Shown: positions 40,670-56,670, numbered from the stretch's first letter. The stretch is 64,000 nucleotides of DNA from Deinococcus aestuarii (GCF_018863415.1 NZ_JAHKSN010000004.1:199501-263500), one strand, 5' to 3'. Made by a program: numbers and translations. Notes: generated from the letters alone by a model not told the origin.

Positions 40670-41029
40670 ATGACCAAGGTGCTGGCCGGGAAACTGGCGG
40701 CGGTGGGGGCGAACGGCCGCGTCAACGACGTGCTGTGCGCGCCCCTCTCCGTCCTCTACGACGACATGCGGGAGGACCTGGCGCGGGCGACGGGCGGAAC
40801 GACGCTGGAGACGGCGATCAACGCGAAGGGGACGGGCAACCTTTCCCACCCCGGCGCCGCGCCGTTCGTCCCCCACAGGCTGATCCACGACGCGCACCAC
40901 CGGGGGCAGGCGCTCCCCGCCCTCAAGGTGGGCGGCTTCCCCCTCTCCTGCGGACTCGTAGAGCTGCTCCGCAGAGCTGTTCCAGTCCCCGGCGAGGACG
41001 CGCTGTGGGGGCCGCTGCGTGGCGAGTGA
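40670..41029 (+). CDS. Short DinB-like protein, possibly degenerate
   Basis: 119 residues. HRLIHDAHHRGQAL (about 70-83) is the metal-binding helix of DinB/YfiT four-helix proteins and is followed by a short tail, but the usual middle helices are missing and the protein is shorter than the 150-170 typical of DinB. It may be a truncated or partly frame-damaged gene. It does keep a leaderless promoter (TACGCT, 6 nt before the ATG). It overlaps the next gene by 11 nt. Confidence 0.5.
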   Translation: MTKVLAGKLAAVGANGRVNDVLCAPLSVLYDDMREDLARATGGTTLETAINAKGTGNLSHPGAAPFVPHRLIHDAHHRGQALPALKVGGFPLSCGLVELLRRAVPVPGEDALWGPLRGE

Positions 41030-41414
41030 CGTGCCCGGCGAGGGGACGGAGGCGAACTTCCGGCAGCAGGTCCTGGCCCTCGTGGCGCGGATTCCGCCGG
41101 GACGGGTGATGACCTACGGGCAACTCGCGCTCCTGGCGGGGAGGCCTGGGCCGGGCGGGGCGCGGCTGGCGGGCTTTGTCATGGGCAGCCTCGCGGGAAA
41201 GGTGCAGACGGGCGAGGAGGCCCTCCCCTGGCAGCGGGTGATCAACGCCCAGGGCCGCGTGAGCACCCACAAGCTGGGGTTCGGCGACGTGCAGGAGCGG
41301 CTGCTGGAGGCCGAGGGGGTGACCTTCGACGAGGCCGGACGCTGCGACCTCGCCCGGTTGCAGTGGTGGCCGGAGGAGGAGGGCCGGGACGCGCCCCCGG
41401 ACGCCCTGCTCTGA
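41019..41414 (+). CDS. Alkyltransferase-like protein (ATL)
   Basis: 131 residues homologous to the C-terminal domain of O6-alkylguanine-DNA alkyltransferase: VLALVARIPPGRVMTYGQLA, the AGFVMGS segment, then LPWQRVINAQGRVS. The reactive Cys of the PCHR motif is replaced by Trp71 (PWQR), so it cannot accept alkyl groups. Such ATL proteins bind alkylated guanine and hand it to nucleotide excision repair. The GTG start at 41019 overlaps the DinB-like gene; GTG 41031 is an alternative. Confidence 0.87.
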   Translation: MASDVPGEGTEANFRQQVLALVARIPPGRVMTYGQLALLAGRPGPGGARLAGFVMGSLAGKVQTGEEALPWQRVINAQGRVSTHKLGFGDVQERLLEAEGVTFDEAGRCDLARLQWWPEEEGRDAPPDALL

Positions 41415-41487
41415 CCCGGGAGAGCCTCTGTCCCCTCGTGCGCGCGGCAGACGCCCTGCACGGTTGGCGTGACCCCGCGCCGGGCAG

Positions 41488-41793
41488 GTGCGGCTCCCGC
41501 GATCACTGGTCGGCCCGGGGCCCGCGGAGGGGGTCCGGCCCACCCTGCTCGCGGCGACCGGGAACCCCATGTGGCGGCTGCGGCGGCTGGCACGGGACCC
41601 GGGGGCGGAGGATGCGCTGCGGCCCCTGCCTCACGACCCGCGGTGGCGCGTGCGCGAGGCCGCCCGCCGAGCCCCGCAGGCCCGCCACGGAGGCGGCGCC
41701 CGACCTGGTGAAGGCCGTGCAGTTGGGCCCGGCCCGCACGTGATCGCGGCGGGGGACCGGCTGCGCGCGCCCATCTCCCTGGAGGTTTGGTGA
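41488..41793 (+). pseudogene. Possible HEAT-repeat gene remnant
   Basis: The 436-nt gap 41415-41850 has no convincing intact gene. One frame reads MWRLRRLARDPGAEDALRPL and HDPRWRVREAARRAPQ, which looks like one HEAT/PBS-lyase repeat, but the sequence before and after it is not protein-like. Probably a fragment of a HEAT-repeat protein; no promoter or ribosome site supports expression. Confidence 0.3.
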
Positions 41794-41850
41794 GCATCGG
41801 AACTCCGCGGGAGAGAAACGTCCCCGGAGGCGCGGCGTATCCTGATCAGC

Positions 41851-42672
41851 ATGAAGCGAACGAGGACGAACCGTTGGGTGGCGGGCGACGTGATGTCGTG
41901 GGCGCTGGGCGTGACGCTCGGCCTGATCCTGGGGGTGGCGATGCTCATCATCCTGCCGCGCCTCGGGCAGGCGCAGGGCGAGGCGGCCCCCTCCGCCGAG
42001 GGCACCATCGCCGCCCCCGCGGGCGAGACGGCGGGCGAGGCGGGCACCGAGGGGGGCGGCGGCACGGGGAGCGCCCAGGGCACCGGGACCGCGGGCGGTG
42101 GAGCCGGGACCGCGCAGGGGACGCAGGGCGGCGAGGGCGCCACCCCCGGCGGAACCGGGCAGGCCGCACAGGGCGAGGGGGGCGGCGCGGCAGCCACCCA
42201 GGGCGGCGAGCAGGGCGCCGCGAACGGCGCGTCGGGCACGGCGGCGACCGGGGGCGGGGGTGCTCAGGGCGCCGAGGCCGGGGAAGTGGGCGACCAGGGC
42301 ACGGCCCCCAACGGCACCCCCGAGGGCACGGCGGGGCAGGCGTCGGGCAACCGGACGCCCGGGGCCACGGGCGCGGCGGGCGAGAGCGACACCGAGTCCA
42401 GCGGCACCCCCGACACCCGCTCGGTCGCCGAGCAGACCGGCACGGGCGCCACGGTGGCCCCGACGGGCGACTCGGGCTCGGACGTGGCGCGCGCCGAGGG
42501 CACGGCGGACGACGTGAACTCCTTCGCCCCCACCCAGGGCGCGGGCCTGACCGACCCCGGCGAGGTCGTGGACAGCAATCCAGCCACCACCGGCGAGGGC
42601 GGCCTGGAGAACAACCCCGCCGAGGTCGGCGGCACCCCCGAGTCCACACCCGCGCAAAACGGCGGCAACTGA
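41851..42672 (+). CDS. Membrane-anchored low-complexity protein
   Basis: 273 residues. A short basic N-terminus (MKRTRTNRW) and one membrane helix (about 15-38) are followed by about 230 residues of Gly, Ala, Thr, Glu, Gln and Ser with no Cys, almost no aromatics and few Lys, clearly disordered and acidic, and expected outside the cytoplasm. No domain is recognisable. Leaderless start: TATCCT ends 7 nt before ATG 41851. A hairpin follows at 42688. A spacer or hydration role is possible but not shown. Confidence 0.75.
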   Translation: MKRTRTNRWVAGDVMSWALGVTLGLILGVAMLIILPRLGQAQGEAAPSAEGTIAAPAGETAGEAGTEGGGGTGSAQGTGTAGGGAGTAQGTQGGEGATPGGTGQAAQGEGGGAAATQGGEQGAANGASGTAATGGGGAQGAEAGEVGDQGTAPNGTPEGTAGQASGNRTPGATGAAGESDTESSGTPDTRSVAEQTGTGATVAPTGDSGSDVARAEGTADDVNSFAPTQGAGLTDPGEVVDSNPATTGEGGLENNPAEVGGTPESTPAQNGGN

Positions 42673-42687
42673 GCCCCCTCTCCAACG

Positions 42688-42720
42688 CGCCGCCTCGCCG
42701 AATCGGCTGGGCGGCGTTTC
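42688..42720 (+). terminator. Hairpin terminator after the low-complexity gene
   Basis: CGCCGCC (42688-42694) pairs with GGCGGCG (42710-42716), with inner GCCG/CGGC, then TTTC. Confidence 0.65.
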
Positions 42721-42796
42721 CTTGCCCCTCCTCTTGCACGTTCACCGTGGGGACGCCCGACCGGGCCGGATGTGGGGGAGGGGCAGGGACGGCAAT

Positions 42797-42818
42797 AAAA
42801 AAGCCGCCTCTCGGGCGG
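42797..42818 (-). terminator. Strong intrinsic terminator
   Basis: On the minus strand CCGCC, 5-nt loop, GGCGG, C, then six T (42802-42797). It can end transcripts from the enoyl-CoA hydratase gene, but it also lies directly under an orphan promoter. Confidence 0.8.
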
Positions 42819-42828
42819 TGATGAGGAA

Positions 42829-42857
42829 AAGATAGCGCGGGATGCAGGGGTTGTCAA
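42829..42857 (-). promoter_or_regulatory. Orphan consensus promoter facing a terminator
   Basis: On the minus strand: TTGACA (42857-42852), exactly 17 nt, TATCTT (42834-42829). The predicted start is near 42822, and the terminator stem begins at 42818, so the RNA would be only about 25 nt. No gene lies between. The rest of the 339-nt gap (42858-43011) shows nothing recognisable. Confidence 0.75.
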
Positions 42858-43011
42858 GTTATGCACGCGGGGTTTGTGGAGCGGGCGAGGGGGTGGACTC
42901 CAGCCGTCCCTCGCCGACGCCCGAACAAGACGGACAGGACATTTCGGCGAGGCTTAGACGCCTGACCTGCCCACCCCGTCGGCCACAGGCCACCCTCCAG
43001 GTCGGTCCCCC

Positions 43012-43797
<786 letters not shown>

Positions 43798-43846
43798 GGG
43801 GGCCAGCCTACCCGAGAAGCCTCCCCCCTTCGCTACACTCGCCCCC

Positions 43847-44269
43847 ATGACCGAACCGCCCGCCTCCCCCGCCCCCGCCCCCGTCGTCCTCGCGCTCGAC
43901 GTGAGCAAGAGCCGCATCGGGTTCGCGGTGAGCGCCGGGCGGCTGGCCTTCGGGCGGGGCAGCGTGGACCGGAGGCGGCTGCCCCTCGACCTCAAGGCGG
44001 TGCGGCTCAAGGTCGAGGAGACGGGCGCGGGGACGCTCCTGCTCGGCCTGCCGCTGCGCACGGACGGGGCGCACAGCCCCTCGGCGGACCGGGTGCGCGC
44101 CTTCGGCAGAATCCTGGCCGAGCAGGGCTACCGGGTCGAGTACCAGGACGAACGCTTCACCACCCGCCGCGCCCGCGCGCTGGGCGCCTCCGACGAGGAC
44201 GAGGCGGCGGCGGTGCAGATTCTGGAACTGTACCTGATGGGCCAGGACCGGGAGCACCCACCGGAGTGA
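43847..44269 (+). CDS. ruvX: Putative pre-16S rRNA nuclease / YqgF-RuvX
   Basis: 140 residues with an RNase H-like fold: VLALDVSKSRIGFAVS holds the first catalytic Asp, LLLGLPLRTDG the second strand motif, YQDERFTTRRA and DEDEAAAVQILELYL the remaining acidic residues. YqgF proteins process the 5' end of 16S rRNA and were earlier proposed as Holliday junction resolvases. ATG 43847 is leaderless (TACACT, 7 nt). It is divergent from the enoyl-CoA hydratase gene. Confidence 0.9.
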   Translation: MTEPPASPAPAPVVLALDVSKSRIGFAVSAGRLAFGRGSVDRRRLPLDLKAVRLKVEETGAGTLLLGLPLRTDGAHSPSADRVRAFGRILAEQGYRVEYQDERFTTRRARALGASDEDEAAAVQILELYLMGQDREHPPE

Positions 44270-44291
44270 CGCGGGCCGGGTACGCTGGGGC

Positions 44292-44466
44292 ATGGGTCAC
44301 CACTCGGGGAGGCGGGCGTGGTTGCGGCGGTTCCTGGCGTGGGTGGGGAACTCCCCCGGCCGTATCCCGCCGTGCCCACGACGACGAGGAGGGGGACGAC
44401 GGCCCCGGGGTGACCGTCCCGGCGGGGCCGCCCCGGGAGCGGGACCCGGTGGCGGGCCGGGGTTGA
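44292..44466 (+). pseudogene. Small gene with a one-base frameshift
   Basis: A leaderless-type start (TACGCT, 5 nt before ATG 44292) opens MGHHSGRRAWLRRFLAWVGN and SPGRIPP. If the single T of CCGCCGTGCCC is removed the frame continues AHDDEEGDDGPGVTVPAG and PPRERDPVAGRG to TGA at 44464, about 57 residues with an acidic-then-basic tail. As given, the frame breaks. This is a recent frameshift or a sequencing error. The function is unknown. Confidence 0.5.
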
Positions 44467-44495
44467 TTGGACTCGGTTCAGCCTGCCGCTAGAAT
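44467..44495 (+). promoter_or_regulatory. fadD promoter
   Basis: TTGGAC (44467-44472), 17 nt, TAGAAT (44490-44495), leaving a leader of about 66 nt. Confidence 0.75.
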
Positions 44496-44520
44496 GCCGC
44501 CCGTACGGAAGGCAGGACTT

Positions 44521-44555
44521 CGGCGCCCGCGCCCAGAGCGGACGGCGCCGTTTCT
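44521..44555 (+). promoter_or_regulatory. Hairpin in the fadD leader
   Basis: CGGCGCC (44521-44527) pairs with GGCGCCG (44544-44550), followed by TTTCTC and the GGAGGT ribosome site (44557-44562). It could be a weak terminator or modulate access to the ribosome site. Confidence 0.45.
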
Positions 44556-44567
44556 CGGAGGTCAGGT

Positions 44568-46256
<1,689 letters not shown>

Positions 46257-46281
46257 GCGGCACGCCCGACACCATGCCGAG

Positions 46282-46325
46282 GGCCGGGGCGTCATCCCGT
46301 GAGGGGGGTGACGCCCCGGCCCTTT
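46282..46325 (+). terminator. Terminator after the acyl-CoA ligase gene
   Basis: A perfect 13-bp stem (46282-46294 with 46309-46321), 14-nt loop, then CTTT. Confidence 0.8.
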
Positions 46326-46384
46326 GCCGCGCCCCCCGGCGAAGGCTGGCCGGGGGCGGGCGCTCTCCCCCTACAATCCCCCCT

Positions 46385-47395
<1,011 letters not shown>

Positions 47396-47448
47396 GGGGA
47401 CGCCGACTCACCCGCTCACCCCCCTCCACACGTCACAATCTCCCGCAT

Positions 47449-48516
<1,068 letters not shown>

Positions 48517-48520
48517 TCCC

Positions 48521-49306
48521 ATGAACTTCCCTACCACCTGCCCCGAGTGTGCGCGCGAGGTGCCCGCCGAGTTCGCGGACAGCCTGATCCACGACCTGAC
48601 GTGTCCGGCCTGCAAGGCGCGCTACGTCGTCTTCGTCCGTAAGCAGAAGTTCGAGGTGCTCTTCGACCTGGGCACCCGGGCCTTGCTGGAGGGCTACGCG
48701 CGGGAGGCGGTGGCCTCTTTCGCGGCGGCGCTCGAACGTTTTTTCGAGTTCTACGTCCGGGCGTACGCGCTGGAGCGGGCGGCGGACGCGGCGCTGGACT
48801 TCGAGGACGCCCTCTCGGCCCTCGACGGCACCTGGCGCCACGTGGCGAGCCAGTCCGAGCGGCAACTGGGGATGGTCGCCCTCGCCTACCTGCTGCGCGA
48901 GGGCCGTTCACCCGACTTCCTGACGCCGGGGGCGCTCGGCAGCGATTTCCGCAACCGGGTGATCCACCGGGGCGCCCTGCCGCGCCGCGAGGAGGTCGAG
49001 GCGTACGCGGCGCGGGTCTTCGGGCTGATCGACCGCCTGCTCACCGAACTCGGGCCGGGCGCGGCCCAGGTCGAACTCGCCCAGGAGCGGGCCTTCGCGG
49101 CGCACCTCGCCACGGTGCCGGAGGGGGTGGTAGCCGTGTTCGAGGAGCATCCCGGCATGTTCCGGGCGCGGCGCTTCGCGGGGCCGGAGGCGGCGGTCAA
49201 GGGCACGCCTGACAAGGCCCCCACCCCGCCCCTCAACGACGCCCAGGCCTTCGCGTGGGCCCTGGCCGAGCGGGGCGCGGGGCCGGGCCCCCTCAAACGG
49301 CGGTAG
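48521..49306 (+). CDS. Zinc-ribbon protein of unknown function
   Basis: 261 residues starting with a zinc ribbon: CPEC at 7-10 and CPAC at about 28-31. A mostly helical domain follows with AREAVASFAAALERFFEFYVRA and FRNRVIHRG, recalling nucleic-acid-linked or abortive-infection-like helical domains that contain an RxxxxH segment, but no family is firmly recognised. It is 4 nt downstream of the C39-like gene and therefore in its operon. Confidence 0.65.
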   Translation: MNFPTTCPECAREVPAEFADSLIHDLTCPACKARYVVFVRKQKFEVLFDLGTRALLEGYAREAVASFAAALERFFEFYVRAYALERAADAALDFEDALSALDGTWRHVASQSERQLGMVALAYLLREGRSPDFLTPGALGSDFRNRVIHRGALPRREEVEAYAARVFGLIDRLLTELGPGAAQVELAQERAFAAHLATVPEGVVAVFEEHPGMFRARRFAGPEAAVKGTPDKAPTPPLNDAQAFAWALAERGAGPGPLKRR

Positions 49307-49332
49307 CCGCCGGGGCACGGTTACACTGCGTC

Positions 49333-51054
<1,722 letters not shown>

Positions 51055-51134
51055 GGGAGGTCCGGCCGCCCAGCTCAAGAAACGTTTCCCCTCCTCGCAC
51101 CGATCCCTCCCGCCCGTCCTGAAGACTGCCCCCT

Positions 51135-52037
51135 ATGCCGACCCATCAGCAGATCGTCGTGAACGGGGTGCGCCTGCATTACGTCGAGGCGGGCGACCCC
51201 CAGGGCCCGCTCGTCGTGCTCCTCCACGGCTTCCCCGAGTTCTGGCGGTCGTGGGAGGGGCAGATCGGGCCGCTCGCCCGCGCGGGCTTCCGGGTGGTTG
51301 TCCCAGACCTGCGGGGGTACAACCTCAGCGAGAAGCCGCCGGGCGTGGACGCCTACCGGGTGGGCACCTTGCAGGAGGACGTGGCGGCCCTGATCCGCGC
51401 TCTCGGATACGAGCAGGCGCGGGTGGTCGGGCACGACTGGGGCGGCATCGTCGCCTGGGCGCTGGCGATCCGGCAGCCTTCGGTCGTGGAGCGGCTGGTG
51501 ATCCTGAACGCGCCGCATCCGGCCCGGGCGCGGCAGGTGGCCCGCAGGCCCGCGCAGTGGCGGCGGTCGTGGTACATCTTCTTCTTCCAGCTTCCCTGGC
51601 TGCCCGAGCGTTTCCTGCACCGCTTCGGCGCGTGGGCGCTGCACGGCACGAATCCGAACGCCTACACGGACGAGGACCGGCGCCTGTACCGCGAGGCGTG
51701 GGACCAGCCGGGTGCCGCGACGGGCATGATCAACTACTACCGGGCGCTGCGGCGCTCCCAGCGGGTCCGTCGGGAGAGCGCGCCCGGGGGGCAGATGCGG
51801 GTGCCGACGCTGGTGATCTGGGGCCAGCGCGACGTGGCCCTCCTCCCCGAACACGCGGACGGGCTGGAGCGCTGGGTGCCGGACCTGCGGGTGGTGCGCC
51901 TGCCCCGCGCGAGCCACTGGGTCATGCGGGACGAGCCGGTGCGGGTGAACAACCTCCTGACCGAGTTCCTGTCGGCGTCACCGGAAGAGTTGAGGCGCCC
52001 CCTGCCGGGATTCGCCCTCCGCTCTTCCGCAGGTTGA
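51135..52037 (+). CDS. Epoxide hydrolase-type alpha/beta-hydrolase
   Basis: 300 residues. [10 protein letters not shown] (31-40) is the oxyanion-hole motif of epoxide hydrolases, VVGHDWGG places Asp101 as the nucleophile, and the final His is in [12 protein letters not shown] Tyr in the cap region (INYYRALRR) fits epoxide ring opening. A dehalogenase is a possible alternative, but HGFPE favours epoxide hydrolase. It is followed by a large hairpin at 52041. Confidence 0.87.
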   Translation: MPTHQQIVVNGVRLHYVEAGDPQGPLVVLLHGFPEFWRSWEGQIGPLARAGFRVVVPDLRGYNLSEKPPGVDAYRVGTLQEDVAALIRALGYEQARVVGHDWGGIVAWALAIRQPSVVERLVILNAPHPARARQVARRPAQWRRSWYIFFFQLPWLPERFLHRFGAWALHGTNPNAYTDEDRRLYREAWDQPGAATGMINYYRALRRSQRVRRESAPGGQMRVPTLVIWGQRDVALLPEHADGLERWVPDLRVVRLPRASHWVMRDEPVRVNNLLTEFLSASPEELRRPLPGFALRSSAG

Positions 52038-52040
52038 AAA

Positions 52041-52083
52041 CGGCAACGGGCTACAGCATCACCGGCAGGTGACGCCGTTGCCG
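52041..52083. terminator. Two-tier hairpin between convergent genes
   Basis: CGGCAACGG (52041-52049) and CCGTTGCCG (52075-52083) pair perfectly, and TCACC/GGTGA pair inside the loop. There is no T-run. Starts 4 nt after the epoxide hydrolase stop. Confidence 0.55.
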
Positions 52084-52092
52084 CTCCCGTTC

Positions 52093-52188
52093 CTATTCGG
52101 CGGCCCGCCCCTCGCCCACCGCGATCTCCCCGCGCGCACAGGCCCGCCCGGCTTCCACGGTCCGGTGGTCCAGCCCGTCGAGGTTCAT
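52093..52188 (-). CDS. Possible 31-residue protein
   Basis: A short minus-strand frame begins MNLDGLDHRTVEAGRACARG and stops at 52093. ATG 52188 has GGAGGAAAG directly upstream, a good ribosome site, and the frame ends 10 nt from a hairpin. Acidic-helical composition; no family known. Expression is unproven. Confidence 0.35.
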   Translation of the reverse strand: MNLDGLDHRTVEAGRACARGEIAVGEGRAAE

Positions 52189-52240
52189 CTTTCCTCCGGT
52201 CGCGGTGCCCCCCGCCTGCCCTCCATGCCATGCTGCCCCC

Positions 52241-52606
52241 ATGACGCAGATCACGGTCGAGGGGTACGGGGTTATCGAAGGGAGCGAGGGCGAGAGGCTG
52301 GTCCTCGCGCTGGAGCGGGGCGGGGTGGACATCCTCCACCGCTGCGGGGGGCAGGCGCGCTGCACGACCTGCCGGGTGAGCTTTTCGGGGGGCGAGCCCA
52401 CGGTCATGACGGTCGCCGAGCGCGACAAGCTCGCGGAAAAGGGGCTGCTGGGCGCGGCCCGCCTCTCCTGCCAGATCGAGTGCCACGGGGACATGGACCT
52501 CACGCCCCTCCAGACGGCGCGGTCGAGCGGCCTGGAACCCGGCAAGGCCCCCGCCGAGCACATCGAGCCCGAGCCGCAGTGGGTCCCGCGTGAGGCGCAG
52601 GCCTGA
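52241..52606 (+). CDS. 2Fe-2S ferredoxin
   Basis: 121 residues with plant-type/Isc-type cluster ligands: Cys35, Cys41 and Cys44 in HRCGGQARCTTCRVSF and Cys77 in LSCQIEC. The spacing C-x5-C-x2-C and a distal Cys matches 2Fe-2S ferredoxins. Electron partner unknown. ATG 52241 has CATGCT 6 nt upstream, a weak leaderless-type box. The stop faces that of the convergent DUF421 gene. Confidence 0.88.
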   Translation: MTQITVEGYGVIEGSEGERLVLALERGGVDILHRCGGQARCTTCRVSFSGGEPTVMTVAERDKLAEKGLLGAARLSCQIECHGDMDLTPLQTARSSGLEPGKAPAEHIEPEPQWVPREAQA

Positions 52607-52609
52607 GCC

Positions 52610-53398
52610 TCACGCCGAGCCCGTGCCCGGCGGGCCGTGACCGCTTCCTCCCCCGCCCTGGGCCTCTCCGCCACCCCCGCCCCCGAGGGGATCGGTCGTG
52701 GCGGGGGTCCAGGCGTCGCACCCGCAGCGGGGGCAGGGGGGCAGGGACCCGCTCGGCGTGAGGAGCGTGCCGCAGTTCGTGCAGGCGACCTCACCCACGT
52801 GGGGCTCACCCGCCGGAAGGCGCCGGGGCGGTTCGAGGTCCCACGGCGGCACGACCGGGAGGCCCGCCGGGGCGCCCTCCGAGCGCATGAAGACGGAGAG
52901 GTTGCCGTCTTGCTCGAAATACACGCGCTGCACCTCCCCGAGCTGGCGCACCCCCTGGGCCCGCAACCGCTCGAAGAGGTCCTCGCGGCTCAGCCCGGCG
53001 TGGTCGAGCGCCGCCCGGCCGATCACCCCGTCGCGCACGAGTTCGACCGGCGTGCCCTCCACAAAGGTCTCGACCCGCTCGCTGCGGATCACGAGGTGCG
53101 CGAGCAGCCGCTGGAACCCCACCACGAGCGCGAGCACCAGCATCGCGTGGAGCAGCGGCACCTCCGGGTAGAACATGGGGTCCCCCGCCGCCGACCCCAG
53201 CGCGATCACGATGGCGAGTTCGAGGGGGCTGAGCTGCGCCAGCCCGCGCTTGCCCGTCACCCGCAGCAGGAAGACCAGCCACAGGAAGATCACCCCGGTG
53301 CGGAAGACGATCTCCAGCAAAAAGAGCGGCGGCACGTCCCCCAGGAACATCCGCCCCAGGTCGAAGGGGACGATCTCCGTGCCGCCCCCGGCGCTCAC
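52610..53398 (-). CDS. DUF421 membrane protein with C-terminal zinc ribbon
   Basis: 262 residues: three N-terminal membrane segments (about 22-120) and a cytosolic DUF421 domain (YetF-like) with RVETFVEGTPVELVRDG and SREDLFERLRAQG. The unusual part is a C-terminal zinc ribbon, CTNCGTLLTPSGSLPPCPRCG, followed by a Gly-rich tail. The GTG start at 53398 overlaps the upstream stop as GTGA. Function unknown; YetF-type proteins are linked to spore or envelope functions in Bacillus. Confidence 0.82.
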   Translation of the reverse strand: MSAGGGTEIVPFDLGRMFLGDVPPLFLLEIVFRTGVIFLWLVFLLRVTGKRGLAQLSPLELAIVIALGSAAGDPMFYPEVPLLHAMLVLALVVGFQRLLAHLVIRSERVETFVEGTPVELVRDGVIGRAALDHAGLSREDLFERLRAQGVRQLGEVQRVYFEQDGNLSVFMRSEGAPAGLPVVPPWDLEPPRRLPAGEPHVGEVACTNCGTLLTPSGSLPPCPRCGCDAWTPATTDPLGGGGGGEAQGGGGSGHGPPGTGSA

Positions 53399-53586
53399 GC
53401 CCCCTCCCTGCCCGGCGGCGCGTCCTCCGGCGTCAGGCCCAGCCCCGCCAGGACCCGCTCCCGCTCCCAGCCGATCAGCGAGGAGAGTTCGGCGAGGGTG
53501 GCCCCGAAGTCGGGCGTGCCCGGGGTCAGTTCACGCAGCCGCGCCCACAGGGTATTGCGGCGTTCCAGAAAGTCACGGGGAGGCAT
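53395..53586 (-). CDS. Small hypothetical protein, coupled to DUF421 gene
   Basis: 63 residues, MPPRDFLERRNTLWARLREL followed by a second helix and TPEDAPPG. No known domain. Leaderless start: TAGACT ends 6 nt before ATG 53586 on the minus strand. The stop overlaps the GTG of the DUF421 gene, so the two are translated together. Confidence 0.65.
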   Translation of the reverse strand: MPPRDFLERRNTLWARLRELTPGTPDFGATLAELSSLIGWERERVLAGLGLTPEDAPPGREGA

Positions 53587-53633
53587 GAGAGGAGTCTAAG
53601 TGCCCGGGTCCTGCTGTGATGTCACGCGGCCCC

Positions 53634-55644
<2,011 letters not shown>

Positions 55645-55648
<4 letters not shown>

Positions 55649-55809
55649 GACTGACGCGCAGCATACCCTCCCGCACCCGGGGCGGAAGGTGCCCCAGGCG
55701 TGAGGCGGCCCACTTCCTCCTGGAGAAGGGCGTGCAGCGCGGCGAGATCATCGCCCGTGCGGAGGGGGAGGCGCTCCGGGAGGCAACGCCACTCGTGGGC
55801 CGTTTCCAT
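55645..55809 (-). CDS. Possible 54-residue protein
   Basis: A minus frame from ATG 55809 begins [20 protein letters not shown] and continues through a helix to overlap the kinase ATG region by 4 nt. GGAGGG lies directly before the ATG. The helical stretch [17 protein letters not shown] looks protein-like. Either a small leader gene of the kinase-mltG operon or chance; unknown family. Confidence 0.4.
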
Positions 55810-55849
55810 CCCTCCGACGGCAGGGTTGAGAGCATGTGACGGGAGAAAA

Positions 55850-55959
55850 GTGATCACCCTGAGCCCAGGCGAAGGGTCTCGCACACAGCGGGGGAGGCTG
55901 CGCGGCGCTTTCGCTTCGCCGTCTGCCAGTCGGCATTCTCGTGTCGAACGCTCCAGAAG
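55850..55959 (+). repeat. Intergenic repeat, copy B (about 110 bp)
   Basis: Opens TGATCACCCTGAGCCCAGGCG, close to copy A (31661-31754), and closes TCGAACGCTCCAG. The 5' and 3' ends match copy A; the middle is diverged. The rest of the gap 55810-56014 shows nothing else. Confidence 0.5.
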
Positions 55960-56014
55960 AGCTGCGAGCCGGGCCCGATAGGCCTGGAGGCGATTTCCCG
56001 GGCCCCGTCTCGCC

Positions 56015-56659
56015 TCAGCCCTCCTCCCCCACGGGCGCCGCCCCCACCGCGCGCAGGGCGAGCAGGGTGGCAAGCACGTCCACCGCGCCGCTGAGGCCGT
56101 AGACGAGCACGTCGGAGAGCCGGGGCACGGAGGTGAACCCCGCGACGGGCACCACGTTGAACACCGCCATCGCCAGGCTGAGCGCGGCGGCCACGTTGAG
56201 CCAGTCGGCGAGCCGCTTGCGCCGCAGGGGGTCGGCGGGACCCGGGGCGAGGCGGGCCAGGGTGCCGTACACCGCGTTCCCCACCAGGATGCTCGCGGGC
56301 CAGACCGTCATCAGGGCCGTCAGGGCGACGGTGTTCGCCTCGGGCGCCGCGCCGTTCGCCAGACTCAGCAGGAGCAGGAACCACAGGACCAGCCGGAAGG
56401 ACGTGAGCCAGGGAAACGTCAGACGCAGCGCCCGCAGGGCCCCGTCCCCGGCAGGCACCGCCCACCCGAGCGTGACGCGCCGGAACACCGCCGTCCACCA
56501 CGCCAGCACCAGCCCGGCCAGGAACGCCTCCACCGCATTCAGCCACGCCCCCTCCGAGAAGTTGCCGCGCCACAGCGCGTAGCCGACGACCGCAAACAGC
56601 CCCATCACCTGCACCGTCAGGGCGGCGAGGGCGGCCGAGCGCCAGCGGTCGGGGGTCAC
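56015..56659 (-). CDS. Membrane protein of unknown function
   Basis: 214 residues with about six hydrophobic segments (about 10-30, 40-60, 85-105, 112-130, 155-175, 185-208) and a GTG start at 56659 (MTPDRWRSAALAALTVQVMG). No recognisable family motif or active site. It stands alone on the minus strand, downstream of gatB and the palindromic repeat. Confidence 0.65.
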   Translation of the reverse strand: MTPDRWRSAALAALTVQVMGLFAVVGYALWRGNFSEGAWLNAVEAFLAGLVLAWWTAVFRRVTLGWAVPAGDGALRALRLTFPWLTSFRLVLWFLLLLSLANGAAPEANTVALTALMTVWPASILVGNAVYGTLARLAPGPADPLRRKRLADWLNVAAALSLAMAVFNVVPVAGFTSVPRLSDVLVYGLSGAVDVLATLLALRAVGAAPVGEEG

Positions 56660-56670
56660 GGGGAGTCTCC

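Noticed and set aside
44467..44481. Imperfect dyad TTGGAC..GTTCAG in the acyl-CoA ligase promoter as a second copy of the fabH palindrome
   Set aside because: Arms match only partly and the spacer differs, so a shared operator is not supported.
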